Assembly: GCA_019915135.1 (NCBI GenBank)
Contig: JAHLMK010000014.1
Location: 1,364,001 to 1,428,000 of the forward strand
Direction: 5' to 3'
DNA length: 64,000 nucleotides
Origin: Strobilurus pachycystidiatus
Lineage: Eukaryota > Basidiomycota > Agaricomycetes > Agaricales > Physalacriaceae
Of the stretch, positions 48,652 through 60,113 are shown piece by piece. Both the position numbers and the translations under genes were made by a program. The notes under the pieces were generated by a model. That model saw only the letters and a program-made list of their open reading frames with translations. It was not told where the DNA came from and ran no database searches. The stretch's first letter is position 1, and every line of letters starts with the position of its first letter.

Positions 48652-50824
48652 ATGATGAACTCCGACGAGGGCGCGTACGCCATGTACAGCCGCCATAACA
48701 TCCGCGAGGAGGCCCTGGGCCGCTTCTCGCAGCCGACGTTCCAGATCCCGCCGTTCATGTATACGGGCCCGCCGACACTCGCACCAGGCGGAGGGGCGGA
48801 GGTGCTGCCGCCGGGCGGGTCGCTGTGGATAGAGAACAGCGGCTTCAACACCGGCGCGTTCGAGAGGTGCGTCTGGACAGCGTCGAGCACGCACGATGGC
48901 GGAGCTAATTGGTGTAATGGCAGCTTCAATGCGTCGACGAGACACTATGGCTCCTCCTCGGACGGCGGCGGGTCGACGACGAGCAGCTATTCGAGTCTGC
49001 AAAAGGTGTTCGAGTGCGTGCGCGGGCAGCCTGTGCTGCTGCTGGTGCTGGTGCTGATCTGCGCTTTTTGACAGATATGATGATCCCCCGGAGTACCCTT
49101 CATCCGCACCGTTCGACTATGACACCATGCCCACCTCGACGGCCGTTCCCGAGCAGACACCCGCGATATCCACAAGAAGGACGCCGTCGAGCGACTTTAT
49201 CGCCCCTTCGTCCATGGGCCTGCCCGTGTATTCCACCTCCGGATTCGACATATTATCCGTCTTCGGGCGCGTCGCAAATAGGCCCAACCCGCAGATCCAC
49301 CTCGGCCCTGTCGATCTCACGTCCTCCTTCGTCGTCGTCGATGTGCGCCGCTTTGACCACCCTATTGTGTACTGCTCGCCGACCTTCTGCCGCTTGACCG
49401 GATACGAAGAGCGCGAGATCCTCGCCAAAAATTGCCGCTTCCTCCAGGCGCCGCCGACGGACACGGTGGTCAAAGGTGAGGTGCGCCGCTGGACGAGCAA
49501 CGAGGCGGTGAAGCAGTTGAAGAAGTGCTTTGTCGCGGGCAAGGAGTGCCAGACGAGCATCGTCAACTACCGCAAGGACGGGACGGCGTTCATCAACCTC
49601 GTCACGGTAATTCCCGTCCCCGAGGACAACGGCGAGCCTATCTACCAGCTGGGCTTCCAGGTCGACCTTGGCGAGCAGCCGACGGCCATCCTCGATCGGC
49701 TCAAGGACGGGAGCTACATTGCCCCGACCTCGAACCCGAACCCGAACCCGACTCCGAGCCCGACCGACCTGCACCAGGGGACCGTCGCGAAAAAGCCGCC
49801 GCCCATCCCGCCCATCATCGTCTCCGACTCGCTCATCCTCCCGCCTGTTGCCGCCGCCGACGACTCGCACCCGCTCTCGATGCACATCCTCGCCGGCTCC
49901 CCCGACTTCATACTCGTAGTCTCACTAAAGGGTGTTTTCCTGTACGTCGCACCCGCCGTGACACACGTTCTCGGCTACGCGCCGACGGACCTGCTCAACA
50001 AGAGCCTCGGCGACATCGCGCACCCCGCGGACGTCGTCCCGCTGATGCGCGAGCTCAAGGACGCGTCTGCGCCTGGGGAGAAGCCGCGGCCTGTGGATCT
50101 GGTGTTCCGCGCGAAGACGGGGGCGGGGGTGTGGGTGTGGATGGAGTGTCGCGGGAGGCTGCACGTCGAGCCTGGGAAGGGCCGTAAGGCGATCTTCCTC
50201 AGTGCGCGCACGAAGGAGATGAGCGCGCTGGAGGCGCCGCTGTGTGCGGGCGTGTGTGGGACGGTCACTGCCGAGGGCACGGTGCTCGTGCTATCGCGCG
50301 AGATTGGAGGCTGGACGCCGGAGGATGTCCTTGGCAAGTCGATGTATGCGCTCCTGCCGGATATGCGGGCGCTGCCTGGGGCTGACGCGGTACGCACGCT
50401 GCTGCGCACGAAGGAGGGCGGAAAGATGGATGTGTACGTGCGCGCGTGGAACCAGAACCAGAGCCGGGAGTGGGTGTATCAGATTGCGCCGGCGCTTGGT
50501 GAGGACGAGAGTCGGGCGTTTAGTGTGTTTGAGGAGCTGCAGACAGAGAGGGCGAGCAGCTGGCAGTATGAGCTCACGCAGTTGAGAATACGGAATCAGC
50601 GGTTGGAGGAGCAGATACGCGGGTTGGAGGAGCGCACGCCAACGAATACGGTGGATTCGTCAAGCCCGATGGGTGGTTCGTCAAGCAAGATGGGTGGTTC
50701 ATCAAGCGCGATGGGTGGGCCTGGCTTTGCGCAGGGACCGGTCTCGACATACCCTATATCAATGCCGATGTGGTACGGCAACGGCCCGCCTTCGCTGAAG
50801 CGGCCGTGGGACGGGGGAACGTAA
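48652..50824 (+). CDS. White-collar-1-like blue-light photoreceptor (LOV plus PAS, no zinc finger)
   Basis: Three exons, roughly 690 aa. It starts MMNSDEGAYAMYSRHNIREE at 48652 or one codon on. Introns join FE to SFNASTRHYGSSSDGGG and KVFE to YDDPPEYPSS. The LOV domain has SSFVVVDVRRFDHPIVYCSP, then GYEEREILAKNCRFLQAP, with the flavin-adduct Cys at 49433-49435, then SIVNYRKDGTAFINLVTVIP. Two further PAS-like domains follow (ILAGSPDFILVVSLKGVFLY; CGTVTAEGTVLVLSREIGGW), then a coiled coil (LTQLRIRNQRLEEQIRGLEE). The protein ends soon after with a Met/Gly/Ser-rich repeat (MGGSSSKMGGSSS) and no GATA finger, as known for WC-1/Dst1 of mushrooms, which depend on WC-2 for DNA binding. It should mediate blue-light control of development. 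Confidence 0.92.
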
Positions 50825-51730
50825 AGGAGTGTTTCTTGCTTTCGTCGTCTTTTGCTTTCGAAATGTGTGGACAATACACGTTTGTATGTATGTATTACGG
50901 CTGTTCCCCCTTGTGTATTTTATATGATATACGTAATTGTAGAGTGTATGTATGGTGTGTGTGCTGGATGATCATGTGGCGTAGTTGCGCCCCAACCTTT
51001 TCGGTGGGAGGAGAAATTAATTTGTACAGATAAATTTCAGGGTGGGGAAAACACGGTCCGAGATTCACCTTTGTCATCCATTCAAGTGTGACGACTTGGT
51101 CTACCTTGCGCTCACCATCTTTGCGTTTGACTTGCATGACACAAGCACCTCCGCAGCGAAGTTTTTATTTTTAATTACAGTACTCCGGTGGGGTTCCAAC
51201 TAGAATATGCGTCATATGATTATTGGACCACAGTCACAGTTATTATTATAAGTTGGATTCGGGCGGGGATGTTTGAGGAGTCGGGCTGAGGTCATGGCGT
51301 GCGCTGGTCCTCTGTTTCTTCTGATTCAACCTGAAGCGCATGCGCAGTATTCAGTAATGGATGTCTTCTTTCTCAGTATGCCCGACGCTCAGACAGCGGT
51401 CATGCGGGTCATATAGGAATACTGTGGCACTGCGTGCATCTGTATTGTCGAGTAAGACTGACCGTCTCCGTTTCATCGTCCAGGAATATCACACCTCAGA
51501 CCACCGCCCGGGCCGTCAACATGATATCTATACTTGCACTCCACCGAACAAGGCTAGCGTTTGCCTGGAGTTGAGGCTGGACGCTGACCCTCACCTTCGT
51601 AAGGCTGCCGGTGTTCATTGGCATCTCAAACGCACCCTCACAGCGCGTTTATAAAGGAAGGCAATCTCTCTCTCTCTCTCCGTCAGCTTCAAGCTTTCAC
51701 GACTTTAACCCTCTCTACAAGTCACGCATC
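50825..51730. other. Intergenic and promoter of Kre9-like copy 1
   Basis: About 900 bp. The right part is related to the upstream regions of the other two Kre9-like genes (TGATTATTGGACCACAGTCAC near 51,217 is the inverse of a segment near 45,066). A TATA box (TTTATAAAGG) lies at about 51,648, followed by a CT microsatellite at about 51,665-51,682. Confidence 0.5.
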
Positions 51731-52284
51731 ATGAACTACACGTGCTTCATCCTCCTCTTCACCGCCGCTCTTGTATTGGCGGTCCCTCTCGATGTGTTTG
51801 TCCCGCCTATCACCTACCCCACCGCGGGTGTCGTGTGGACTGTCAACTCTACCGTCACCGTCACTTGGTGAGTGTCTCGCAGCGCTAATTGTCAGCCTGA
51901 GGTTGAGTGCCGTGTGTAGGGACGTCTCGAACCCGCCCGCCGAGATCACCAACAAGCTCGGGAGCATCGAGCTGAGGCAAGGTAGCAGCACCCTCCCTCG
52001 TGAGTTCCGCTGCGAGTCCCCTCACCTAATCTATCTTATCTCCCCGTCAGTCGTCCTCGCCGATGGCTTTGACATCTTGCTCGGCAGCTGGGATATCACC
52101 GTTCCCTGGGTTCTCGAGAACGATAACTACCAGCTCGTCTGTGCGTACCTACCCATCGCTTTCTCACCTTCTCTACGCCCGCTCACTGAAACCTCACTTA
52201 GTGTTCGGCGACTCGGGCAACTTCTCTCCCGACTTCACTATCACGGGTGGACCACTCTGTGCCGGCTGTGTTGGGAGAGCGTAG
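51731..52284 (+). CDS. Small secreted Kre9/KNH-like protein (copy 1)
   Basis: Four exons, about 135 aa. A signal peptide (MNYTCFILLFTAALVLAVP) is followed by VFVPPITYPTAGVVWTVNST, then WDVSNPPAEITNKLGSIELR, LVLADGFDILLGSWDITVPW and LFGDSGNFSPDFTITGGP. This is the Kre9/KNH1-type domain of Ser-Thr-rich or GPI-anchored cell-wall proteins, in a short form without a Ser/Thr tail. Kre9 and Knh1 act in beta-1,6-glucan assembly in yeast; whether the short mushroom proteins do so is unknown. The C-terminus differs from the two other copies: after TGGP it reads LCAGCVGRA instead of ending in EF or DF. Confidence 0.85.
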
Positions 52285-52533
52285 AGCCAGCCCCCTTCAC
52301 AAAGAAACTCACGTTGCTACGCTAAGCTAAAATGCAGTCTAGCTGCATCACAAAATCAGTATTTGGAACACTACATAACGCAAAACAAGGGCTTGTACAT
52401 TCATTACACTGTAGGGTAGGAGTTGACTTGATTGATCGAACAGTGATATATAAAGAATTGCAAACTATTGCGGGTCTATACAATCAACAAAAGAACATAC
52501 AATCATCGTCCAATTCCACTGACGCTGATCCCG

Positions 52534-54170
52534 TTACCTTTTCGCCGGCCGCGCATCCTTTTCATCGCGGTCTGATTTCCTCTTTACGTTTCCGTTGAAC
52601 CCGTCGGCTGGAAGAACCTTGGGTGGCATAGGATAGAAGTACTTCCCTCTCGGATCCGGAGGCGTCCAGTCAAAACTGTTCGCCTCTCGTCTGAGGGAAT
52701 CGTAGACCTCGTGGTTGAAGCCTGTGCACTGGAGCCCCAGACATTCATATCGCATGAAAGGGGAGTCGAGCAGCGTGCTTAAGAACGTTACGAGTTTTCG
52801 GCGGAGCCCGACATCGACGACGTCGGGGTGGATGGTGTCGTCAACGATGTCGCGGCGGTTCTGTGTACATTAGGCATCGAAGAAGGCGCTTGGAATCAGA
52901 CTTACAAGGTCAGTACCTGTGCTCGTAAACCCGCCGGGAAGATACTTATGCAGTTGAATACACTTGTATGTTCCAGAATACCACACGTTCTGGTTTGCGT
53001 CTACGGTGAGGAGTTCCATGACATGCCCGTAGAGAGGTTGCATGGCCCGCTTGTAGACAATCCACCTGACGCGTGCATCCTGGCCTCCTAATGAGTGGGA
53101 TATTCTTGCCTGGTACATCGGCCCGTAGAGCACGCCGTTCCCGTGGGCGCCCTCGCACCAGACGACGCGACCTGGTGTTCGGAAGATGAGGGCGTTGTTG
53201 GACCCGATCAAGGGGCTAGTCTATGTAAACGCGAGGTCAATTTCCCGTTGCCGTGGCTGCAGTGACAAAGCACAAACCTGGGGAGAGTCGATGAAACGAC
53301 GTAGGGGAGCGAGATCATTGCCACTAGCACCAGCCAGTTTATGAAAGGGTTTGAAATCCAGGGGACGTTGAATCTTGGGCGGATGGACAGCCATGAGCGA
53401 CTTGAGGAAGGCGGGCTCGTCCTGACGTTCTTTGTGACGGGTGCAGACAATGAGAAGACAAACGAGCGTACCTTGGGTTGAAGCATGTTACTGCTGGTGG
53501 TTTCGGAGTACTAGATTGAGTGGTTGAGCATTCGGCTTGGATGGTCAGGAGATCAATGCTCACTGTATCCCAAGCACTTGTAAGTTCGTCAGCTCTTGCC
53601 TCGGCTCGCTCGAGCTTTTCTTCTAACGCCTGACGATCTTCATCCTTCGAGATCTGATCGGCTTTAAGAGTATCGCGCTCCTTCATATCGATAAGAATGT
53701 GATAAGAGGACATGCAGTGAGCGACAAGATACCTGGCGAGCATTCTCTTTCTTCATCTTTTGCTTCTCGCACTTCTTCGACAAGGCCGTGACGCTTTCTG
53801 CGAGCTGGGCATTCTGTGCTAGCAAGTCATGAAGTTGGACTTGTAAATTCTGAGACGTAGTTCAGTTAGTGAAATGTGAGTGGGACACCAACAGGACAGA
53901 ACTTACGTCGTCACCTTCCCGCTTGACGGGGTGCATGCCAGGCATCTTTTCATTGTGATCGTTTGACTCGGCGCGCTGCTGCGTAATGTCAGACAAATAG
54001 CCAGTCAGCCATCCATCGGCAATGCAAGACGTCCACTGCCCAGGGCCAAAAAGACGTACATCGTTTTTGTCTTGCAAGTCCTTGACCCTTTCCTGCGACT
54101 CTCGAAGGGCGCTGGCAAGCGCTGCGACGACTTCTGGGCCGTAGGAGTCGTGCTTGGGGAGTTCAGACAT
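52534..54170 (-). CDS. Coiled-coil protein with conserved C-terminal domain, unrecognised
   Basis: Multi-exon gene starting MSELPKHDSYGPEVVAALAS at the ATG at 54170. The N-terminal half is heptad-rich (ALRESQERVKDLQDKND; NLQVQLHDLLAQNAQLAESV; LEEKLERAEARADELTSAWD). The C-terminal half is globular: FLKSLMAVHPPKIQRPLDFK, LAPLRRFIDSPQ, SNNALIFRTPGRVVWCEGAH, LLTVDANQNVWYSGTYKCIQ, then MRYECLGLQCTGFNHEVYDS and a basic tail (VKRKSDRDEKDARPAKR) that may localise it to the nucleus. The WYSGTYKC and QCTGFN elements recall a domain of unknown function common in Agaricomycetes (possibly DUF6697), but I am not certain. Exon edges in the middle (53,490-53,750) are unsure. Confidence 0.6.
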
Positions 54171-54666
54171 GATGCTGGTTGAGAGAAAGAGAAAGGAGAA
54201 GATTCATGGGAAAATGTAAGTTAAATGGGCGGGACGGTGCTTCTCCAATTTGATCTGCGCTGGTTTGAAGCACCGCTGGGAAAATTTTGAGCTGATGGTT
54301 ACCTGGGAGCAGAAATTCACGAGATTAGAGAGCTCAATAGCCAAGACTACGAGTAGGTCGATGTATACGAAGTCCGTTTAGGTCGAACGATGAGGATCCA
54401 GAGGACAGATGGGAGGAGGATCAGCTCTCAACGTGCAGCGGCGGCGTCTTTCATCCTTATTGGCCTGTGATCGTGTGTGTGTGCACAAAGAACAGTGCAG
54501 ACTCGATGGCTGACCGAAGATCTGGATCTTCTGCATTTGCGTGGCAGGTACAAGCAAAGGGGAAAGCGAGTGTTTGTTCAAGTTGACGGCCGTCCGAGCG
54601 ATCAAGCATGTGATTGCGACCTGTTCAAACTTCACCTTGATCTCGATTCTCGAGCGTGAACTCGCC
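54171..54666. promoter_or_regulatory. Promoter region of F-box 2, with the shared unit module
   Basis: About 54,565-54,630 carries TGTTTGTTCAAGTTGAC, then GATCAAGCATGTGATTGCGAC, matching the divergent promoter of FunK1-4/F-box 1. No FunK1 sequence is found on the other side here; instead the divergent neighbour is the coiled-coil gene. Confidence 0.5.
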
Positions 54667-55967
54667 ATGGACTTCCTACCACAGGAGCTATGGGACAAAG
54701 TCCTTTCATATCTTTTGTATCCAGCCGACAAGCACACCTTGCTGGCATGCTCTCTCGTCTGCCGCGCATTCCTCCCACAGACGCGCAAAATTCTTTTCAG
54801 CGAAGTCACTCTCTCCAGAACCGTTGACGCCGAATTTCTCCAGGACGCTTCCCCCTTGGTACTGCAAAGCGCTCGGAAGCTTGTTCTCACGGGTGGCCGT
54901 TATCGTGAATTTCCTCTTGCGCGGTTGGACGCCTTTCCTCCGCTCCAGAGCCTTCTCATGGAGTGGATATCATTCCGCGTCGCCTCAGAGGCATTCAGAG
55001 ACTCCATTTCGGCTCTCCGATTCGACTCCGTGCGGCTCAAATGCATGACATTCATGTTTCCCAAAGATCTTTGCATTGCACTGCACGGTCTCACGGACCT
55101 TGGACACGTCGATATCATCCAATGCGCCGCAGACGAGACATATGACTTTCTAGACGTCTGTACGCGACCTCACCCCTCTATCGGCAGTATGACACTGCGT
55201 TCTCCTGATCCGATTCTCTACCGAATGATGAAACGTGGCCAGTTCCTCAATCGGCTGAGAAAGCTTGATTTCCACCTGAATAACTCGAGCACCGCCATTG
55301 CCATGGGGCTGCTTGCGTCAATTCTGAAGGATACCGAGGCCTCGTTGACTTCACTCAGTCTTCGTCTGACCGATCTCGGAAAAGAGCGTGCGTATTTGGG
55401 ACTATGTTCGAGTCGCTTGCATAATCTGATCACCACTCATCACAGCAAATCCCGAATGGATGACTGTCCCTCTAAACATCACACATCTTTCAGATCTATC
55501 GCTGAAAATGTGGGATCCGTTGCAGTATCATATTTGGGCTCGAAATTATCGAGCGCCATACGACAGGTTTCCGGACTGGTTGCTCTCCAGTTTCAGGCAA
55601 CTTTCCCCAAATGACCCACTGGAGACTGTTCATTTGGCGACTTTCGCATCAGAGGAAGTCGAGACTCGATTCCCGAGCGACTCTGCCTACACCTTTTGGC
55701 GGCACCTCGGCGCAGCGCTGTCTTCTCTCCGTTCTCCGTCTCTTCATATTCAGATGAAACCAGTTCGCACTCTCTATGAACCCGTCATCCCCCAGGTCGA
55801 GCATATCTTTCCTTTACGAGACAAGATCAGGAAGCAGCTCAGTGATTACAAGTTCGCGAGTGTCACCGTCGTCGAGAACGAATCATCCGCAGGTAAGCGA
55901 GCGCCCTTCAATCTATTTCTGCTCCCGAAGGTTGACGAGTAAACCGCCAGAGGACGACCCATTTTAA
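54667..55967 (+). CDS. F-box protein (F-box 2), paralogue of F-box 1
   Basis: Starts MDFLPQELWDKVLSYLLYPA at the ATG at 54667, with the F-box continuing SLVCRAFLPQTRKILFSEVT. The remaining sequence follows F-box 1 closely (FMFPKDLCIALHGLTDLGHV; SSTAIAMGLLASILKDTEAS). An intron (about 55,390-55,447) joins GKE to PNPEWMTVPLNITHLSDLSL. The final exon after an intron at about 55,894-55,950 ends early: EDDPF then TAA, while F-box 1 continues EDDPVWQSIIEESG. The last nine residues are thus lost, probably without effect. Downstream flank resembles that of F-box 1, so a segment larger than the gene was copied. Confidence 0.8.
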
Positions 55968-57293
55968 CCTTACGGAGACCATGGCATCCTTCAAGAGCCT
56001 AATCACAGATCCCGGTATGTGTCCTCCTACCATTGACCGGCTCATTTTCAGCTGACGCTGACAGGTTGCGGAGTTTCGCGTATATACGAGGAAGATAGAA
56101 TGATAACAAACGTGATGTATGCCTCCATATTACTGAGCCATCAGCAGAGTGTTCCTGTGCATCGATACTGTCAGTGGTCAGTCACAGCGTCGAGCTGCTA
56201 CTTTTGGTCTCAGACAATCGAATAGGCCTGGCCCCTCTCTTTTCATTTAGTACCGACGGTGAAGCTGAGACTCCCATAGATGGCAATCACCGTTCTCTGA
56301 TGGGAGAACATTATTTTATAAGCATCGCGTCATGAAGACCCTCGACATCTCTGTGCCAAGAAGAGCTGATCCTGCAATTTCGGAGACATCGTCCATTGAT
56401 CCACAGTTTCTTATAGGTCACTGCTCATTATTGCGTGCTCACTGTTCAGGTTAGCGCCTCGGTGAATACATTTGCGAAACTAGAGAACGTCAATCATTCT
56501 GTATCGTGTTGACTTGAAGTCTTGCATTTGCACAGGCTTTGAGGCGTCGAGCACCGGTCACGGCGGAGATCATACTGATACTCGTACTGCGACCCTCCTT
56601 CAGCCTCGTCACGCTTGAGGGCGCGTAGGAGCGCGGCTCATTGTCCTGCGACGAACAGCAAACGAAAAGCCCGGCTATCCTACCATCTGCCAGTCTTGAA
56701 TTCCTTCCGGGCTGCTGGGCGCAATCGGACACCGATCGTGCACTCCTGCGCTCTTGGTTCCAGGCCGAGACCCACAGTGACTTCTCGACTAGGTACCGGC
56801 GATTATTATCGCCTCATACATACGCATGGGCGCGACGTCGCAGGTTGAACCTAGGTATGTTTACCGTTGATACCCCCTGCTCAAACAACTCCTACCCAGT
56901 CACATGACGGTTCCCTAGCTCTCTACCCTTTCGAAATCTATCCCAGAAGCTCACATCAGATTACTGCGAGGCATCATACGCCATTCCTCGCGTCTTGTTT
57001 GACAGATGGTGGAACTTTCTAGCCTGGATCCAGCTTGATCCTCCTTCAACTGAGAGTACCTTGCAGTCACTCGCCAAGAAATCCGAGGGCGTTTGGGGTT
57101 TCGAAAGCTAGAGAGGTGCACGGTGAGTCCAAGCCGCACGGTGACAAAGGCACCATGTCGACTTACCTCGGATCTGGACCGACTACTCGTGTGCGTACCT
57201 GTCATTTGCGTTCGAGATATAAAACCTACTGTCTCTACAGAGTCGAGTCTCATCGGTCCACTGCATCTGCATCGATATCTTTCTCAAAGCATC
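55968..57293. other. Intergenic
   Basis: About 1.3 kb with no gene recognised. The first 200 bases are similar to the downstream flank of F-box 1. Short frames at 56,490-56,910 show no motif. Confidence 0.45.
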
Positions 57294-58113
57294 ATGTTCA
57301 AACAAGATGGGTGGGCTATCGACTGCCTTGCCTCGGTGCGAGTATTGACTGATATCACAGTCTTGGCCACGATCTCTCTCATCGCCGCGTACTGCAGCGC
57401 CGGCGTCTTCGCGCAGCCTACTGGTACAACATCCTGTCTATCCTTCTTGCCACATCGTATTGAATCCCATCAACAGACCACAGCGCCCGCAATGCTCTGG
57501 AGGCTCGCGACCTTACATTGGGTAACGCTCAATGGATCTGGACGGGAGAAGAAGGCAGCAGTGGAGGCACTGCTCCCGCTGGACGGCGCGGCTTCCGCAA
57601 GAACATCACCCATCTCTACACTGGGTGTCCCGTCTGTGTTACGCTCGCCATCGGCGCGTAAGTTCCACCCTTTACGAACCCCGAGACCGCGTCTGATGCC
57701 CGACCAACAGGGACAACGGTTACATCCTCTACGTCAACGGCGCCGTGATCGGGGACAACCTCAGCAAGCTCGGATCGACCACGGCTTTCTCCCAAGCAGA
57801 GACGTACAGCGTCGCGCTCAATCCCGAGGGCGCCAACGTTATTGCAGTCAACGCCACAAATATCAGCGGACCTGCTGCTGTTGTAGTCACCGGTTCTATC
57901 ACTTACAGTGACGGCAGCGAGGTTCCCTTCATCTCTGACTCGTCTTGGGCTACCCTCGCGGCAGCGCCACCCTCGGGCTTCCAGGACCCGCTCTTTGACG
58001 CTTCGTCCTGGACTGCCGCTTCCCAACAAGGAACCAACGGTGTTTATCCTTGGGGTCAGACGACGATTTTGCCACTTGTTGGAGGGAAATGTGCGGCTTA
58101 TCAGGCGAAGTAA
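57294..58113 (+). CDS. Secreted lectin-like protein with galactose-binding-type fold
   Basis: Three exons, about 235 aa. It starts MFKQDGWAIDCLASVRVLTD; the hydrophobic stretch ITVLATISLIAAYCSAGVFA serves as signal peptide. After the first intron come DLTLGNAQWIWTGEEGSSGG and RRGFRKNITHLYTGCPVCVT. After the second come DNGYILYVNGAVIGDN, ETYSVALNPEGANVIAVNAT, then SITYSDGSEVPFISDSSW and WGQTTILPLVGG. The pattern (W.W, D..Y.LYVNG..IG, V.AVNATN, YSDG..W) is that of jelly-roll carbohydrate-binding modules seen in fungal lectins and N-terminal domains of some glycosidases. No catalytic domain is present. It ends YQAK at the TAA at 58111. Confidence 0.7.
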
Positions 58114-58453
58114 GCGTGAAGAGCGGGCGTTACATACTATGAAATCTCTATACTTTCGTACTGTTTCTTCGGGCTTTCGGTGTTGTCTATATTCTTCTAT
58201 GATGAACGTGTTGTTGTACTGCCTTCTTTGTGAGTGAGGGACGTGAAGATATTCTTGTCACTGCCTATTTACTTCCGGCAATTGGCGCGCTATGACGGAA
58301 GTAGATCGTTTTCGGCCCTGCCATTTGATTTTTGTCCTTTTAACCCCCACACTCACCCACCCCAGACTTGACAGCGACCCACATCTGCACACCCACCCTT
58401 TCATAAAAGCCGCTACTACTACCATTACTTACTCAACAGAACCAGGCCCACCC
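58114..58453. other. Short intergenic region
   Basis: About 340 bases with the promoter of the kinase-like gene. No other signal recognised. Confidence 0.5.
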
Positions 58454-59305
58454 ATGTCTCCGCCACCACAATATCAGCAACTAGACATTACATTCCCCCA
58501 ATGGCCTGGCTGGGACACGCGCCACCTGTCTATGTCGCGGATCTCCACCGACTCTTTCCCGACGGACCTGGACCTGGACCTCAGAGCGTACGAGGACGGG
58601 TGCTCCTGCGCCCCATCCGGGCCCATCGCGCCAACGTTGCCCCCACCATCCTACGACTCGCCGGGCCTGAGCGTGCAAGTCGACTCTGCCTCCCACGACG
58701 ACTACTCCTCCGACACGCCTGTCTTCCACGCCACCATGTCCGCTGCTTCCGCAACGACGGCGCTCGCGCTAAAGTTCGCGTTCCGGGAAGACCTGATCCC
58801 CGCGCTGTTCCACGAAGCACACATATACGCGACGCACCTCGGAGGCGTGCAGGGGACGGTGGTGCCGTGGTGCTGGGGCCTCTTCGTCGGGACGTCCTCA
58901 TCCACCGAGTCGCGCATCGCCTGTCTCGTGCTAGAATATTGGGGCGAGGCACTCCCCGTACCGTTCAACGATCTACACACACACCTGAGGTACGCCTGTG
59001 GTCTTATCCCTCTTTCCAATATCCGTCGCTCATGGACTAGGATGAACATTCTGGAAAAATTACGGGCGCTGCATCAATGTGGCGTACATCACGGTGATGT
59101 CGGTGGTTTCTCTTTCCATGTTTCGTAATCGCGATAATGAATGCTTGTGCTATGACAGTTCGCCGAACGTAATATCTTATACCTGGAGGGTAATGGGGTT
59201 GACATCCGCATTATTGACTTTGACCAGACTGCGGCTCATCAATGCGTCGGCGTCGAGTGTGATATCCTGCGGCAGGCCGGAAGGGTGATGGAGGTTGCGG
59301 GTTAG
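58454..59305 (+). CDS. Small protein-kinase-like protein, Agaricomycete type
   Basis: Three exons, about 250 aa, starting MSPPPQYQQLDITFPQWPGW. The first 90 residues are Pro/Ser/Asp-rich and probably disordered. The kinase-like part has ALALKFAFREDLIPALFHEA (a Lys and a Glu in helix-C-like position), VVPWCWGLFVG and RIACLVLEYWGEAL (hinge). After the first intron comes MNILEKLRALHQCGVHHGD, then across the second intron FAERNILYLEGNGVDIRIID and FDQTAAHQCVGVECDILRQA. The HRD box is HGD, and the metal-binding box is DFD instead of DFG. Such short kinase-like proteins with HGD..xxN are common in mushrooms. The catalytic Asp residues are present, but the glycine loop is not obvious, so activity is unsure. 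Confidence 0.7.
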
Positions 59306-59552
59306 AAAACCGTGTTCCTTTGTTTCCACACAATACCATCCACGCAATCTCACAAGATAGAGTGATGCATCCAATTATTTATACAAGTAAAGTTCTACGC
59401 TGTAATGTACAAGTCCATGCTTTATGTAGCTGTCCCAAGTTCGTGAAAGCAAATCGATGATGTGTACAGTAGCTGTTCGTGAAGAGCATGAGTCCAATTC
59501 TGATCCCACGTTTATGAGGGAAGCAGTTCGATTCGTTCCGAGCGCGTTCGAA

Positions 59553-60113
59553 TCAGAAATCCGGACCGCCCGTGATAGTGAATTTGGGAGAGAAGTTGCC
59601 CGAGTCGCCGAACACTGCGAAGCATAGGTTAGTATGGATGTGAAAGATGATAAGGCGTTGGGTGTGTACGCACAGACAAGCTGGTAGTTGGAGTGTTCAA
59701 CGACCCATGGAATCTTGACTTTCTGATGGCCGCGCAGGATATCGAAGCCATCGGCGAGAACAACTAGTAGGATGAGGTAGATTAGGTGAGGTGGACGAGG
59801 TAACGGATGCGCGGGACTCACTAGGCGTGGTGCTGCTGCCTTGCCTCAGCCTGATGCTCCCGAGCTTGTTCGTGATCTGGGCGGGCGGGTTCGAAACGTC
59901 CCTATGTACACAACAATCGATCAGCTGGGTCCGGCACCCGATTAGAGCTGTGGGCACATACCATTTGACAGTGACGGTCGAGTTGACAGTCAACACGACG
60001 CCGGCGGTGGGGTAGGTGATAGGCGGGACGTACACATCCCTCGCCACAGGGACCGCAGATACGAAGGATACGAGCGCGGCGGCGAAGAAGAGGACGAAAG
60101 ACGTGAAGTTCAT
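59553..60113 (-). CDS. Small secreted Kre9/KNH-like protein (copy 3)
   Basis: Intact relative of the gene at 51,731, on the minus strand. Signal peptide MNFTSFVLFFAAALVSFVSA, then DVYVPPITYPTAGVVLTVNS, DVSNPPAQITNKLGSIRLRQ, VLADGFDILRGHQKVKIPWV and FGDSGNFSPKFTITGGPDF with the TGA at 59553-59555. Four exons. It is more diverged than copies 1 and 2 in the LRGHQKVKIPWV segment. The upstream region is collinear with that of copy 2. Confidence 0.85.

Noticed and set aside
49525..50187. Second open frame overlapping the photoreceptor gene
   Set aside because: Arg/Pro/Ala-rich shadow of the LOV/PAS frame with no motif.
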